A stretch of 64,000 nt of DNA from Rhynchopus euleeides (taxonomy: Eukaryota; Euglenozoa; Diplonemea; Diplonemida; Diplonemidae). Where the stretch lies: contig OY723274.1 in NCBI GenBank assembly GCA_963210315.1, forward strand, positions 2,046,001-2,110,000, given 5' to 3'. The notes beneath the pieces were generated by a model. The model was not told the origin of the DNA and searched no databases. It saw only the letters and a list, made by a program, of their open reading frames with translations. The position numbers were made by a program, and so were the translations under genes. Shown here piece after piece: positions 51,501-61,441 of the stretch (the stretch's first letter is position 1; each line of letters begins with the position of its first letter).

Positions 51501-52154
51501 TTGGTATACGCCGACCTGTCGCACAACGCGCTGGAGGAGATTCCGGAAGCGCTCTTTCCAGATGCGGTTCGGAGTGGGGGTGGAGGTGGAGGCGGAGGTG
51601 TGGTCTTCACCGACGGAGGTGCCCGTGCCATCCCGGTCCGTCTGACGCCCAGCAGGCTAGAGGAGGTCGATCTGTCGTTCAACCGCCTGGGTGGGGGTGT
51701 CCCAGATCTGCCGGTGCAGCTGCGTGTGGTCAGCCTAGCGCACAACCTGCTGAGCGGGCCTCTGCCAGGGGTGGCGAACGCATCGGTGTCAAGGCTTGGC
51801 TCGCCCGGCCACCATGCATTGCAGAGGCTGGACCTGTCGGGGAACCGGCTGGGAGGGCCGATCCCAGAGGGCTACGCGCTGCTCCCGCAGCTCTCGCTGC
51901 TGGCCCTGCAGCACAACAGGCTGGAGGGGGGCGTGCCGCCCGCGCTGGGGTGGGTGCCCCACCTCGGCGGTCTGCGGGTCTTCCTGCAGGCCAACCGGCT
52001 GTCGGGGGTGCTGCCCGCATGGGCCGCTAAGGCGGCTGCCGTGGATGTGCGCGGGAATGGCTTCACCTGCCCCCTCCCGAGGGCACCCCCCGGGGTGATC
52101 CTCGGTGCGGAGGAGGCGGACAGGCTCGGCATGTGCAACGCGGGGCAGGGGTAG
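48594..52154 (+). CDS. Secreted leucine-rich-repeat protein
   Basis: 1186 residues in one exon. The N-terminus has a basic stretch then LFLLLLL, a likely signal peptide, ending near TTWSAAAAE. Residues about 45-830 are Gly/Ser/Pro-rich with many predicted strands and several N-glycosylation sequons; no family recognised. At about 832-1160 there is a plant-type LRR ectodomain: cap sequence SALEEIYRSAGGSSW...NWLTGDPC..QWAGVGC, then repeats such as ISLPGNGLSGELPDLSAL, VVSLAHNLLSGPLP, RLDLSGNRLGGPIP and LLALQHNRLEGGVPPALG, and a C-terminal Cys pair (FTCPLPR, GMCNAGQG). No TM or kinase follows, so it is probably secreted or surface-bound. The start at 48594 is preferred over the in-frame ATG 48465 inside a mobile element. 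Confidence 0.85.
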   Translation: MRHRPTPRRVASTPTPHPLFLLLLLPPPHPHHPPTTWSAAAAELGTPPTHPLGNTTYTANILNTTLAYPMGPAVAGLPFSIAVTPQAIPGGWNATLGAAVEAGVGSDRVCGGASAITPDFGWFHGQHHGGDWIASFLPLPQGIAGRHLHICLRVGLNTPGGDAQHFISSRAEFIHTTLPSMSIRSDLPSELLRRLGGGDPATPALLLPASRPVEVDLRGDGGSHSTATPIHPEKTVVAALHLNGLEQDYAGLPSGVGWGRAEVGGPPRSPPCDSLVGVFSEEGGGGWHARAARLVHGLGSGGSNTSAVFEIPGDFLEAVQGFALDSRSRGGGPSEAYGMQRLCVCLSQDGGSTFTAVPHAFAVSAAGGMSQGGIFSFGESAYTIRVYPDALNSTVSRPEVRCLAPPVAGIPATCQLAFSGAASNRSGGAFGESGESATPAAAPLLHNISAADIEILSLLDGDGSHICPLPSLYAVGGGEGGGGGGVGVGSGSASGALLSLPPHIRSALISRGGAAPLLHTAGPYAPTLLFTFTPMRDGGGGGIVFLYRGLPMVVTGGSYGVPPTPHHLQNTSADPDPAFGALWGFEVQGGFVDSPVSTAELVVNGGGEVFLGVDAMQANGRPRPGSASSVAELGWMNETGGMWVGPHRTFDPPPRYGTSLLKPPGGGQSVISQSVAIPPGVAEIRHLRDELLRYRNAQRRVRVAWAFYPRLFRRGEPGHSASASSSASSPDVTVEVTYLDGGGAVLGATTQKVYHTSASGQGVSVAAMYGGVSTSTPVDFASPVWLRFSDEVVGPSGEGGVAEVRVVITSDTSRGACVLFDGFSVKAHFDPILSPASLSALEEIYRSAGGSSWVDSRNWLTGDPCRNQWAGVGCTLSEVTSISLPGNGLSGELPDLSALRWLKALDVSGNSLRGRVANLSSSVESLRASGNMLEGVSLWHDFDSGGESRADLDLRDGSVSADGGSAASCLVYADLSHNALEEIPEALFPDAVRSGGGGGGGGVVFTDGGARAIPVRLTPSRLEEVDLSFNRLGGGVPDLPVQLRVVSLAHNLLSGPLPGVANASVSRLGSPGHHALQRLDLSGNRLGGPIPEGYALLPQLSLLALQHNRLEGGVPPALGWVPHLGGLRVFLQANRLSGVLPAWAAKAAAVDVRGNGFTCPLPRAPPGVILGAEEADRLGMCNAGQG

Positions 52155-52567
52155 ATGGGAGAGGTGGGTGGGGGGTGGGTGGGGGTGTGACACAGCATAT
52201 TTATCTTCCTCTTGAGCAGTGTTTGAGGGGGGGGGGGGGTCCCGCCTATCCCTGACAATAAACCTTGTGGGCGGGCCGTGGCTGTGACTCCGTAAGCAGG
52301 CACCACCACCACCCACACCCCCAACCCCTGTCGCGCCCTACCCTGGTTACCCTTGCCAGCCACCTGGCGCACACACATGCTGACCTTTTGATGAGTGTAC
52401 CCTGTGTAGGTCGCACCGAGTTGGCCCTCTCTGGTGCTACTCCCTCCACTCCGGATGGGATGTGGATGAGCATAACAAAGCAATTGATACACCCCCTCAC
52501 ACCTCACCCCCTCTCACCCCTCACACCTCACAGGGCACGTGGCGGCGTGTCCTGCACGCCAGGCGCC
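52155..52567. other. Intergenic DNA upstream of RFC1
   Basis: AATAAA occurs near 52256, about 100 bp after the LRR stop, and may be a polyadenylation signal. The RFC1 leader acceptor is probably CACACCTCACAG with AG at 52532-52533. Confidence 0.45.
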
Positions 52568-55500
52568 ATGCCCCCCAAGAAGCCTGAGAAAGGCCAGGCC
52601 ACCCTGGCCAGCTTCTTCAAGAAGGCGGCAAGCCCTGCACAGCCCACGCAGACCGCCGCGCCTGCAGCAGCACCTGCGCCTGCCCCGGTGGCAGCGCCTC
52701 CGGCAGCGGCTGCGCCGGTCGAAGTGTCGCCTGTGAGGGCGTCGCGCGCCGAGGGGAAGACGCCCTCGCCGAAGCGGAGACGGACGTCGCCTGGCACAGG
52801 GGGGGACAAGACGCCGGTGAAGACACCGGCGAAGGCAACTCCGAAGGCGGCGAAGGCGTCTGCCAAGCCTGCACCGAAGTCGGCTGCAAAGCCTGCCGCG
52901 AAGAAGGCGGCAGCGAAGCCCGGCGGCAAGGCGGACAAGGCAGAGAAGGTGGAGAAGACAGAGGAGGAGAAGGAGAAGGCGCGCCGCCGCTTCGCCGCGA
53001 TGCGCGGGAACTACGACAACAGCGCGCTGGACAAGGGGAGCAAGCCTGTGCCTGTGGGGGACGACGCTTGCCTGGAGGGCATGACCTTCCTCGTGACGGG
53101 GCGTATGGAGGCGTTCGACCGTGCAGACATGGAGTCGCTCATCAAGAAGCACGGTGGTGCGATGCGCACCGGCGTGACGAAGCGCCTGTCCTATCTTGTG
53201 AAGGGGGCAGAGCCTGGCGAGTCGAAGGTGCGCAAGGCGGAGGAGCTGAAGACCTCCGTGCTGACGGAGGACGAGCTGATCCGGCTTGTCGTCGATAAGT
53301 CGGAGGAGAAGGGCGTGGATGCGTGGCGGCATATCGGGGACATCGACAGGGCCACGTGGGGTGGCGAACAGTTTGCCGCAGCGGCGGCGGCGGCTGCGGC
53401 ACAGCCGGCACAGCCACCCCGGGCGGCGGCACAGCCGGCAGGTGGTGCCGGGAGCAGTGCGGCCCAAGCCCTGCTGCTGGATGACGATGACGACGACGAT
53501 GTGGCTGTGGTTGGGGCAAGCGGGCCGGCTCCGGTGTCCACCGTGTTCAACACAGTGCATAACGTCGTGACGGGGAGGGTGCAGCCCAAGCAGCATGTGG
53601 AGGTGCCGGCGACACCGGCAGAACAGCACGAGGTGCAGCTGTGGGCTGACAAATATGCACCCAAGAAGGTGTCGGAGGTGTTGGGGCACGGCGCCAAGGC
53701 GCAGGAGCTCCGCTCCTGGCTCTCTGCGTGGAAGCTCAACGCGAGAATCTACAAAGAGAACCCGAAGGGAAAGATGGATTGGAAGGCAGGCGTCCTGATC
53801 TCGGGCCCTCCTGGGATTGGCAAGACGACGCTCTCGCGCCTGGTATGTTAATGGTTCTTGTGTGTTGGAACACCCCATGCCCCCCACAACCCTACACACA
53901 CCGCACCCACATCGTGGTGGCACCCTTCCAAGTCGCAGTCGGGGGTGCGATGAACCGAGTGTTTTTCACAACAAGAAACTTGTCAGTGAAAAAGATAGTT
54001 GGCAGCGCTTTGGGTGACAAACACAATCTACCTTGCCTTGTTTCTATGACTGTGCGCACATTCAGACCAACCTTCATCAGGCAAAACGCGTGAGGTTTGT
54101 TCACCCGGGTTTGGCGCAAAAACAACGTCTTTTTGCTCAGCTTCGCCACCACCGCCTCCTACCATCACCACGACCCTCTCCTGCCCCTCACACAGATTGC
54201 CCAGGAGTGCGGCTACGATGTGATTGAGCGGAACGCATCTGACAACAGGACACAGCGCACCCTGCGTGAATCTGTGACCTGTGTGCTGGGGTCGCGCAGC
54301 ATCCTGTCCATGATGCAGGGCGCAGGGCAGCCACAGGAGGAGAAGGAGCGCGACGTGGTGATCATCATGGACGAGGTGGGCGGGCTGGACCGGGGGGGTA
54401 CTACGGAGATCATCGCGATGCTGAAGCAGGCCCGCACGCCGATCATCTGCATCTGCAACGACAAGCACAGCCAGAAGCTGAAGGGCATGGCGGGGCACCT
54501 GATGGACATGCCATTCTCACGGCCCCCGAAGCAGACGGTTGCAGCCTACCTCAAGAAGAAGCTGCGGGAGTGCGAAGGCATTGACATCCACGAGCAGGCG
54601 TTGATCAACGTGATCGAGGCGGCAGGGAACGACCTCCGTGCGACGCTCAACAACCTGCAGATGTGGTCGCGCACGACGAACCGTCTCACCTATGACATGG
54701 TCACGACGGCGCAGGGCACTGCACAGAAGGACACCGACCTGTCGCCCTTCGCCGCAGCGCAGCGCCTCTTCTCGGGGAACCTCTCCATCCAGGCGATGGG
54801 GGCGCTGTACTTCGACAACGACCTGCTGGGCCTGTATGCCTGTCCTGCCTGCCTGCCTTGCTCTGTGCTGCCACACCCGCACCCCACGCCAGCCATGCCT
54901 TGCTCTGAGTGCTGCCGCCACCCCACACACCCGCCACAGGTTTGTGCAGGAGAACTACGTGCACAGCGGTGGCAGCCAGGGCTCCGCCCGCCTTCCGACG
55001 CTCTCGAAGGTGGCGCGTTCCCTCGCCTGCGCGGATATGATGGATCGCACCATCCGCAGCGAGAACAAATGGTCGCTGGGGTCGTCTGCCGCGTTCCACG
55101 CCTGCGCCTACCCTCTGCGTGCCATGGGGAAGTGCTCGCTCACGTCGTACCTCCCCCCCGGTGCGAGGCAGTACCTGCCGTGCTTCCCTGGGTATGTCCA
55201 GCAGTGTTGCTTTCTCTCGCATGTTGGCCACCACACCACACCACCAGATACCTCGGCAAGCTGTCTACCACGAATAAGAACATCCGGCTGTCTGTGGAGC
55301 TCGCGCGTGAGGCCAATTCGCATGAGGATGGGATGCAGGGCGGGCGGCACAGCATCGTGGGGGAGTACATCCCGACGCTGCGGCGCAAGCTGGAGTCGCA
55401 GCTGAAGGAGGGAGACGCGGGCGCTGCCGCATCCTCCCTCGCGGGCTACGGGATGTGCAAGCTGGATTGGGACTTTGCACAGGAGGTGGACACCTTCAAG

Positions 55501-55857
55501 AAGATGAAGCGCGGCACGCCGCACCCGGTGATCGAGACGAAGACCAAGTCTGCGATGACGCGTGCCCTCAACAAGATGCTCGACTCCAAGAATGTGAAGA
55601 TGCGCCGCGGCAGCGTCGCTGCACCCACCATGGAGGTCGATGCCAACAGCGACGAGGGCAGCGCCGACTCCGAAGAGAACGATGGCACGCAGACACAGAA
55701 CGACTCACAGATGTCCGCCCCCAAGAAGGCCTCTGCGAAGGCGGGGAAGAAGTCCAGCGCCAAGCCTGCCGCAAAGAAGCCTGGAGGCAAATCCGCAGGG
55801 AAGAAGCGCCCCCCCGCCGATGCTGCCGGGTCGGCCTCCAAGCGCAAGCGGAAGTAG
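52568..55857 (+). CDS. RFC1: Replication factor C large subunit (RFC1), 4 exons
   Basis: Exons 52568-53842, 54196-54833, 54940-55191 and 55248-55857 give 924 residues. RFC1 is the largest subunit of the clamp loader that places PCNA on primed DNA. A PIP box, QATLASFF, lies at residues 10-17. A basic Ala/Lys linker precedes a BRCT domain (about 165-245; LEGMTFLVTGRM, KKHGGAMRTGVTKRLSYLVKG). The AAA+ core begins LWADKYAPKKVSEVLGH (about 357), with Walker A GPPGIGKTT (about 411-419), NASDNRTQ, Walker B IIMDEVGG (about 481) and ICICNDKHSQKLKG. Splicing restores LGLFVQENYVHSGG and CFPGYLGKLSTTNK, both RFC1-specific. The tail is Lys-rich and ends KRKRK, a nuclear signal. In most RFC1 Walker B sequences DEVDG is usual; here it is DEVGG. 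Confidence 0.95.
53843..54195 (+). other. Intron 1 of RFC1 (353 bp)
   Basis: Donor GTATGT, acceptor CCCCTCACACAG, phase 0; it interrupts the AAA+ domain just after Walker A. The longest intron in the window. It contains CAACCTTCATCAGGC, faintly similar to R1. Confidence 0.95.
54834..54939 (+). other. Intron 2 of RFC1 (106 bp)
   Basis: Donor GTATGC, acceptor CCCGCCACAG, phase 2; joins DNDLLGL to FVQENY. Confidence 0.93.
55192..55247 (+). other. Intron 3 of RFC1 (56 bp)
   Basis: Donor GTATGT, acceptor CACCACCAG, phase 2; joins PCFPG to YLGKLS. Confidence 0.93.
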
Positions 55858-57107
55858 GACACCCGTGCCTGCGCTGTGCCTCTGCGCAGCGGTGCTACTC
55901 GGCACCGTACAGTGGTGGGGTGGGTGGGGGGTCGGCACCCGATATTTCGGGGGTGTGGCAAGGGATATTTTCCCGTGCTAGAAAAAAATTGTCGGCGTCA
56001 GAAGAGGAAACGCCGGAGGAAATGTATGTCTTGTCTGTCGGGGGGTTTTTTTTCGGGATTTCTGGCAAGCTGTTGGCTGGCCGATGCCGACAGGCAGTGC
56101 AACGGCGAGCTGCACTGCTGAGCTGTAGGTACACTACCCCCACAACAAGGATTTCGCAGAATTCAACAGAAACCGAGAGCCCCTTCCAGGACAAGGCTGC
56201 ACCCATCCTCCCACCTTTAGAAACCCCTTGCGAAGAAAGGCAAGGTGTTGTTATTTGCGGGTGCCACGGATGTTTGTTCTCGGCCTCCCCCCCCCCCGCC
56301 CCTGCCCCCTGCCCCCCCAGCTGGAGACGACGTGCCCCGCCTTGCCCCCGCCCCCCTCCCCCCGCCACTCCTTTTCCTCCCCCCTCCTCCCCCTCCCAAG
56401 CCCATCCTAGAGTATGACGAAGGAAAAGACGATAATAACCGAAATCTCATGCCATGTCGCAAGCGCCGTTTATGCAGAGAGAGATGCGTTGGGGCACAGC
56501 GTCGTTTGCATTCAAAAATCGCAAGGTTTTTTCGTGGTGTGTTTGATGCACTGCTGAAGAAAATGTGCGCTGTGTGTGTGTGTGTGCACAGTGTGTTACC
56601 TTTGGGCTTGAAGGGTCGGTTGCCTGACCTGCCTTGTCCCCTACAAGGTGCCACTGACGCTTTCCAAAAAAGATTCATGTGTGTGGCGTGGTGTTTGCTG
56701 TGTGTGTGTGAGCCCACCCCTACACAGACTCGGTCGTACAACATGCATGCCTTCCTTCCATGTTGTGTTTGGCAGGAGGAAGGCACGGATGACAGCGGTG
56801 TGTCGGGCTGCGGATGTCATGCCAAAAAGAACTTGGGATGCAATGAAACGTACAACACACATGTGACAAAAACACAAGGCACATGCACCCCAGACCGGCC
56901 CCTCTCCCCCTCCCCCCCACCCCCGCAACACCCCACCCCTGCTGCGTGCGGTACCGCTTTGCTTATTATAATAGCCTGACTCACTCCGTGTACTGCCACC
57001 AGTCCTGCCTTCAGCTCTGCATTCGCACAACTGAAAGAAGGTGCGACCACCTGACCTGCGTCAGGCCAGCCTCTGCTCGACAGATTCACAACACACCAAG
57101 GAACACA
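55858..57107. other. Intergenic DNA
   Basis: No gene or named repeat. C-rich runs near 56300 and 56910. Possible acceptor CCTGCCTTCAG near 57011, about 95 nt before the next ATG. Confidence 0.5.
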
Positions 57108-58489
57108 ATGAGAAAGGGGTTCGGGGCGCTTGCAAAGTGGGGGAGAGCCAATCCGAAAGTCGCAACGGCAGTGGTGCTGAGCGCTGGCATGATATATGAC
57201 GCGCTTGTCCCGTATCCGATGTACCGAGGCCTCGGTGAGGTGCGCCCCAGCCTGGCAGGACCCGTCGGAGTGCTGCAGCATTACGCAAGGAGCTTCGACA
57301 GCCGGAACGAGGGCTCTTTCGTTGCGGTGCTGGGCCCTCACGATTCTGGGAAGTCAAGCGCGATCAAACTGGCATACGGAGGCTGGTGTGGGGTGCAGTA
57401 CCACTCGGTGGACCTCACCGCAGATGGTGCCTCGGTGGATATGAAGAAGGCGCTGGCCGCAGGTCCCCTCGGGTTCCTCTCCGTGTTCGGGGTTGAAGCA
57501 TGGGCGACCCGCCTGTGGGTGGCGGACCTGCTTTCGCAGCTGTTCTTGGGGAGACACTACGTCGTTGTCCTGAACCTGAGATGCAGGGAGAATTCCCTCA
57601 AGCAGGAACAGCTGAACACCATTGCAGCGAAGGCAGCAAGCCTCGGGAGCGATCTGTGTCACAACCGGCACGAGCGCATCTGTGCCTTGGTCCTGGAGAC
57701 ATCGGTGCCTCAGGTACGTTAGTATTAACATAGTTGTGTTGTTGCTCGACGTCACATTCTCTGCACAGATCGGAGACTCCATCACGGGGACTCGGTTGGG
57801 GTGGCTGTGCAAGCCCATCCACGTCTTGCCGCTTGGCCTTGATGAGTTCAAGCTTGTTGTTGCCGAGAGGGTCATGCGGAGTGGTGGCTCCGCCAGAATT
57901 CTCAACAAGCTCAAAATCGAGCCTGCGGAGCCTGTGCCTCGGCAGGGGTGGTTCGAGAAGGATGAGGGCGCACGCAAGAAGTACACAGCGTGGCTGAGGA
58001 AGAACATCCTCACGCAGGACTGCGAGCAGATCGTCGAGGACTATTTCTGCAAGGTCGGACCGGACGTGCAGGGGCTGGTGCATCTGATGGGGGAGAAGGA
58101 GGAGGAGGAGGGGGCCGCAGAGAGTATGACTGGGAGGGGATTCTTGTTGTTACACTGTTTGCACAGAGATCGATGGGAGGCACAATGAGCTCAAGGGCAG
58201 GTTGATCTTGACCGAGGATGAGCGGGGTCTGGTGCAGAAGATGGTGAAGGCAGGGCCAGAAGGGTACAATCGACTCGGTGGCTGCATCAAGCTGAAGGAC
58301 GCCATCCTCAACCGTCCTATGTCCGGCACCATAGCGCGCATGATGAATGACAACATCACACTGCAGTACGTGGGGCACGCTTACGCTGTGCTGATGGAGG
58401 AGCACAGTGACGACGTCAAGGTTCGTGCCCTAATGAAGGAGTACGGTTGGATCGACATGTGCAGGCCTGCCAATGACGTGTCTTCTTAG
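57108..58489 (+). CDS. P-loop NTPase of unknown family, 3 exons
   Basis: Exons 57108-57713, 57769-58123 and 58167-58489 give 427 residues. A hydrophobic segment at about 18-36 (VATAVVLSAGMIYDALV) could be a membrane anchor or targeting helix. Walker A is LGPHDSGKSSAIKLAY (about 78-93). A strand YVVVLNLR and RICALVLETS (about 195) are possible Walker B candidates, though neither has the usual Asp. The middle part is Lys/Glu-rich (WLRKNILTQDCEQIVEDYF). The C-terminal part (LTEDERGLVQKMVKAG) may be a winged-helix-like region. Overall plan recalls STAND/archaeal-type ATPases, but no family is claimed. The last intron is only 43 bp. Coding-like DNA between 58600 and 59300 means that the 3' end of this gene is uncertain. 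Confidence 0.75.
57714..57768 (+). other. Intron (55 bp), P-loop gene
   Basis: Donor GTACGT, acceptor TCTCTGCACAG, phase 0. Contains TTAGTATTAACAT, a plausible branch site. Confidence 0.85.
58124..58166 (+). other. Intron (43 bp), P-loop gene
   Basis: Donor GTATGA, acceptor GTTTGCACAG, phase 1. Needed to join the two open frames. Among the shortest plausible spliceosomal introns. Confidence 0.75.
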
Positions 58490-59998
58490 TGTCATGTGTC
58501 CCTCAATTAGGTAAGTTGCATCGTGTGTGGCATCATCACATCATACACACACACACACCCTGTATGGCCACACCTGTGGTGACCAGCCTCCCCTCCTGCC
58601 CTGCCCAAGGACGAGCAGCATGGAGGGGAGAGGTCACCGACATCGTCCAGACTCAGGACGAGGAGCACCTGATGTCGCACTCTTTCGACGAGTCTCTAGG
58701 TGTGGTCACAACCCTCCTCATCTGCCTGCACTGCTGTACTGTGCAACTGTTAGCCTCTATTCACTTGCTGTGTCTCAGCCAGGTGATGCTGTTGCCGTGG
58801 TTTCTCCGAACTCTGTATCACCACACTGGACCGTCTCAGCGCAGGTGATTGTCTTCGCTGTGGCAACTGTTCCGAGCTGTGTCAGCGTGCCACACACAGA
58901 CATGTATTTGTAAAGTGCCAAATCCAGCTTTATTGTGCCATCATCATCCCGTGCACTCGGGCGTCGTGTAGCGGACGGTGCCCCGTCCGTGCTCTCGTTG
59001 GGAAATGTTAGAGCCAGCATATGCACATACCCTGGCAAATTCAGGAACTTCAGGAAATTCAGGAAGAAGCCGACGACTATCGCGCACTGTGGCAAACCAT
59101 GGCGGTGCCTACATCAGGCGTGGTGAAGAGAAGGCAGACGGGAGGATCGAAGCATGACCCCGGTCCTCCCAATGGGCTGGACCCGACGACGACACGAGGA
59201 GGAGGGCGGATAGGCACAGGCTGGAGAGATGGCACCGGAGGACACGCTGTGCAGGGATAGTGATCGCGCATACTCTTCTGTAACCCCCCGCCAGGAACAC
59301 AAGGTAGGCATGGGCCCAAGGACCCAGGGTTTTGGTGTTGCACTCAGCCTCTGCGGGAGGTGGGTCGTTCACATCAAGGAGCAACACTTCTGTATCGGAA
59401 ACTGTTCCCTGCCTTGTGTGTCCGGCATGTGATTTTTTTCGCCTGCTTGCTTTTCTACCGGTATTCTACCGTTCTAGCGAAGTCTTTCCCAACACAAAAA
59501 AAGTATTCCTCCGCAGGCTTGCTCTCGACCGGCAGACTGGCACCGTTTTGGCTCTCCTCCCTTATTCCCTCCACAATTCGGCGCGCCAACCCCCCCTCCC
59601 CCCCCCCTCCTCCCGCACACCCCACCCCACGCGTTTGCGAACATGAGCCCACGGAAGACTGCCCTCCGAGAAGCAACCTTTAAACCGCACCATATAGGCA
59701 CATGCATCACACCCTGCCCCCACTTCTCCCACACCCATTGTGCATTGATCCGCCCTATCTGGTGTGGTGGCTACAAAAAGGACTAACATTTGCGGGAAGG
59801 TGCTGGGTGACTTGCTTTTCCAATCCATTCACTCTCGACAGCCAATACCTACCCCCCCCCCCCCCTCCCCCACTTCTCCCACACCCACCCCACTCCAGGC
59901 GCTGTGGTGGTGTTGGGTGTATTGGCGTAGTGGTGGGAACGGCGCGAGCGCCCGCCCCTCCTCCTCTCCCCTCCCCCCCTCCCCTCTCCCTCCTGGGC
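58490..59998. other. Intergenic DNA with possible unplaced exons
   Basis: Two stretches have coding character. One at about 58607-58702 reads GEVTDIVQTQDEEHLMSHSF, ending near a TAG|GTGTGG junction. The other at about 59040-59260 includes QELQEIQEEADDYRALWQTM after AAATTCAG. They could be exons of the gene ending at 58489 or of a separate broken gene; no consistent splice model was found. CACCCCACTCCAG (AG 59897-59898) is a likely leader acceptor for the next gene. Confidence 0.4.
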
Positions 59999-60451
59999 AT
60001 GCCCACGCTGGTGGTGCATGTGACCGACAATGAGTGGGTGCCCGCATTGGCGGTGTCCGGATGCACGGGGATGATGCTGCTTCTGAACGCCATTGAGTCA
60101 TTCGCAGTCGAGCGCCTGACGTCGTGGCAGACGCGGTGGTTCAGCTACAGCCTCTACGAAGAGTGGCGGGATAACCTGTCCATGCTGAAGGCAGGCGCCA
60201 CTTCATTCTGCGTCAGCGCGGTTGTCGGGAACTTCGTCGACCCGCTGCGCTTCCTCCCGTCACTCTGCACTGTGGCCCTCTTGGGACGGCCCCTCCTTCA
60301 CCCTGACAGGGTCTTCACCTTCGACGACTTCCTTGTCTACACAAAAGGGTTCCTCGCAGGCCTTGCCGTCTACGCCGCACTGCCCGATTCAGTCTGCGAG
60401 ACGATCCAGCCAACAATCGGAGGCAACGGCGTGGTTGGGGCACTTCCCTAG
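59999..60451 (+). CDS. Small membrane protein (150 aa), unknown
   Basis: Begins MPTLVVHVTDNEWVPALAVS and contains hydrophobic stretches near residues 15-30 (ALAVSGCTGMMLLLNAI), 65-80 (SFCVSAVVGNFV), 85-97 and 115-127 (FLAGLAVYAAL). Strong G/C third positions support a real gene. A small protein with up to four membrane-contacting helices; no family recognised. Start chosen as the first ATG after AG 59897-59898; the open frame extends upstream to 59702 but that part lacks codon bias. Confidence 0.65.
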   Translation: MPTLVVHVTDNEWVPALAVSGCTGMMLLLNAIESFAVERLTSWQTRWFSYSLYEEWRDNLSMLKAGATSFCVSAVVGNFVDPLRFLPSLCTVALLGRPLLHPDRVFTFDDFLVYTKGFLAGLAVYAALPDSVCETIQPTIGGNGVVGALP

Positions 60452-60705
60452 GTGGGTGGGTTGTAACTTGTTGGTGAACCCCCCCCCCCCCCTCCCCCAC
60501 ACACACACACACGTGAATCTTTTGAAATTAGTGTAGACACACACCGAGCACTTGCTCTTGATGTGATCTCCACTGTTATACTAGTGTAGACACACACCCT
60601 CCGCGAAAAAAATATGATGGGTGGGAGTGGGGTCGTCGAGCGAATTGCCAAGTTTTGGGGTTGATTCGTCGTGCCTTTTGGGAGGGGCTTGTGGTGATGC
60701 CGTCT
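60452..60705. other. Short intergenic region
   Basis: Holds a direct repeat TAGTGTAGACACACACC near 60530 and 60580. No gene. Confidence 0.45.
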
Positions 60706-60713
60706 ACTGACAC

Positions 60714-61433
60714 CAGGGCTTTTCCTAAATCTGGGGGTCCGGGGGGCTGGTGACCGAAATCGGATACAAAAAAAACGCGCTACTGAGGCACCTGTTTGGG
60801 GGGCTCAAAACTGATCGCATCGCCGCACATGACTGGCGTTATTGCATTATTTGAGCTCCGTGCGGATCGTAGTGGGGTCATTTTGGTGGTGTGCGTGCCA
60901 AGTTTCACCCATGAAATGTGGGTCTGGTTCAGGGACTTCTGAAGGGAGGATGTGACTGGGAGGCCAGAAATCAGCCCACCCACACCACCCACCCAGCGGG
61001 ACCCCACTTACAGGTTTTTCAAAACCCTGTTCCTCTGAATATTTGGGATCTGTGCGGATCGCGGTGGGGTCATTTTGGCCATGGGGTGTCTGTTTGCACC
61101 CCTTCCTCGGGGTTGCCATGTGGGCTCAGACCCCCGTAGACATGCAGGTCGGAGAGTGCACTGAGGTGCGGAGGAATGCACCACTGAACACAGACACACG
61201 GCCCCTCCGGGGCCGTGTGTCTTTGCTTGGTGCATCTTCTCCCTCACAGGCAGCATCCCCCCAGCCGCTCAGCCCCTCAGCACCCTCCACTCCGGTGAAT
61301 CCTCGCCAGAAAGTTATTTTCCTGCAGTGCAAAAAAAACGCGCTAAACAGAGTGCAAAAAAAACGCGCCAGACAGAGGAAAAATCTGAAATTCAAAATCA
61401 TGGAATCCGGACCCCTAGTTAGGAATAGCTCTG
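60714..61433. mobile_element. hAT-type non-autonomous element with perfect 8-bp target duplication
   Basis: 720 bp. Ends are CAGGGCTTTTCCTAA (left) and, inverted, TTAGGAATAGCTCTG (right), followed inward by GGGTCCGG-type sequence on both sides. The flanks are ACTGACAC (60706-60713) and ACTGACAC (61434-61441), a perfect 8-bp duplication. CAGRG ends with an 8-bp duplication are the hallmark of hAT elements. Inside: the block 60857-61079 shared with the element at 13694, three AAAAAAAACGCGC words, and a perfect hairpin at 61192-61222. No transposase, so it depends on one elsewhere. Confidence 0.88.
61192..61222. repeat. Perfect 14-bp-arm hairpin inside the hAT element
   Basis: AGACACACGGCCCC and its exact reverse complement around a TCC loop, nested within a wider imperfect inverted pair (AATGCACCA/TGGTGCAT). 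Confidence 0.7.
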
Positions 61434-61441
61434 ACTGACAC

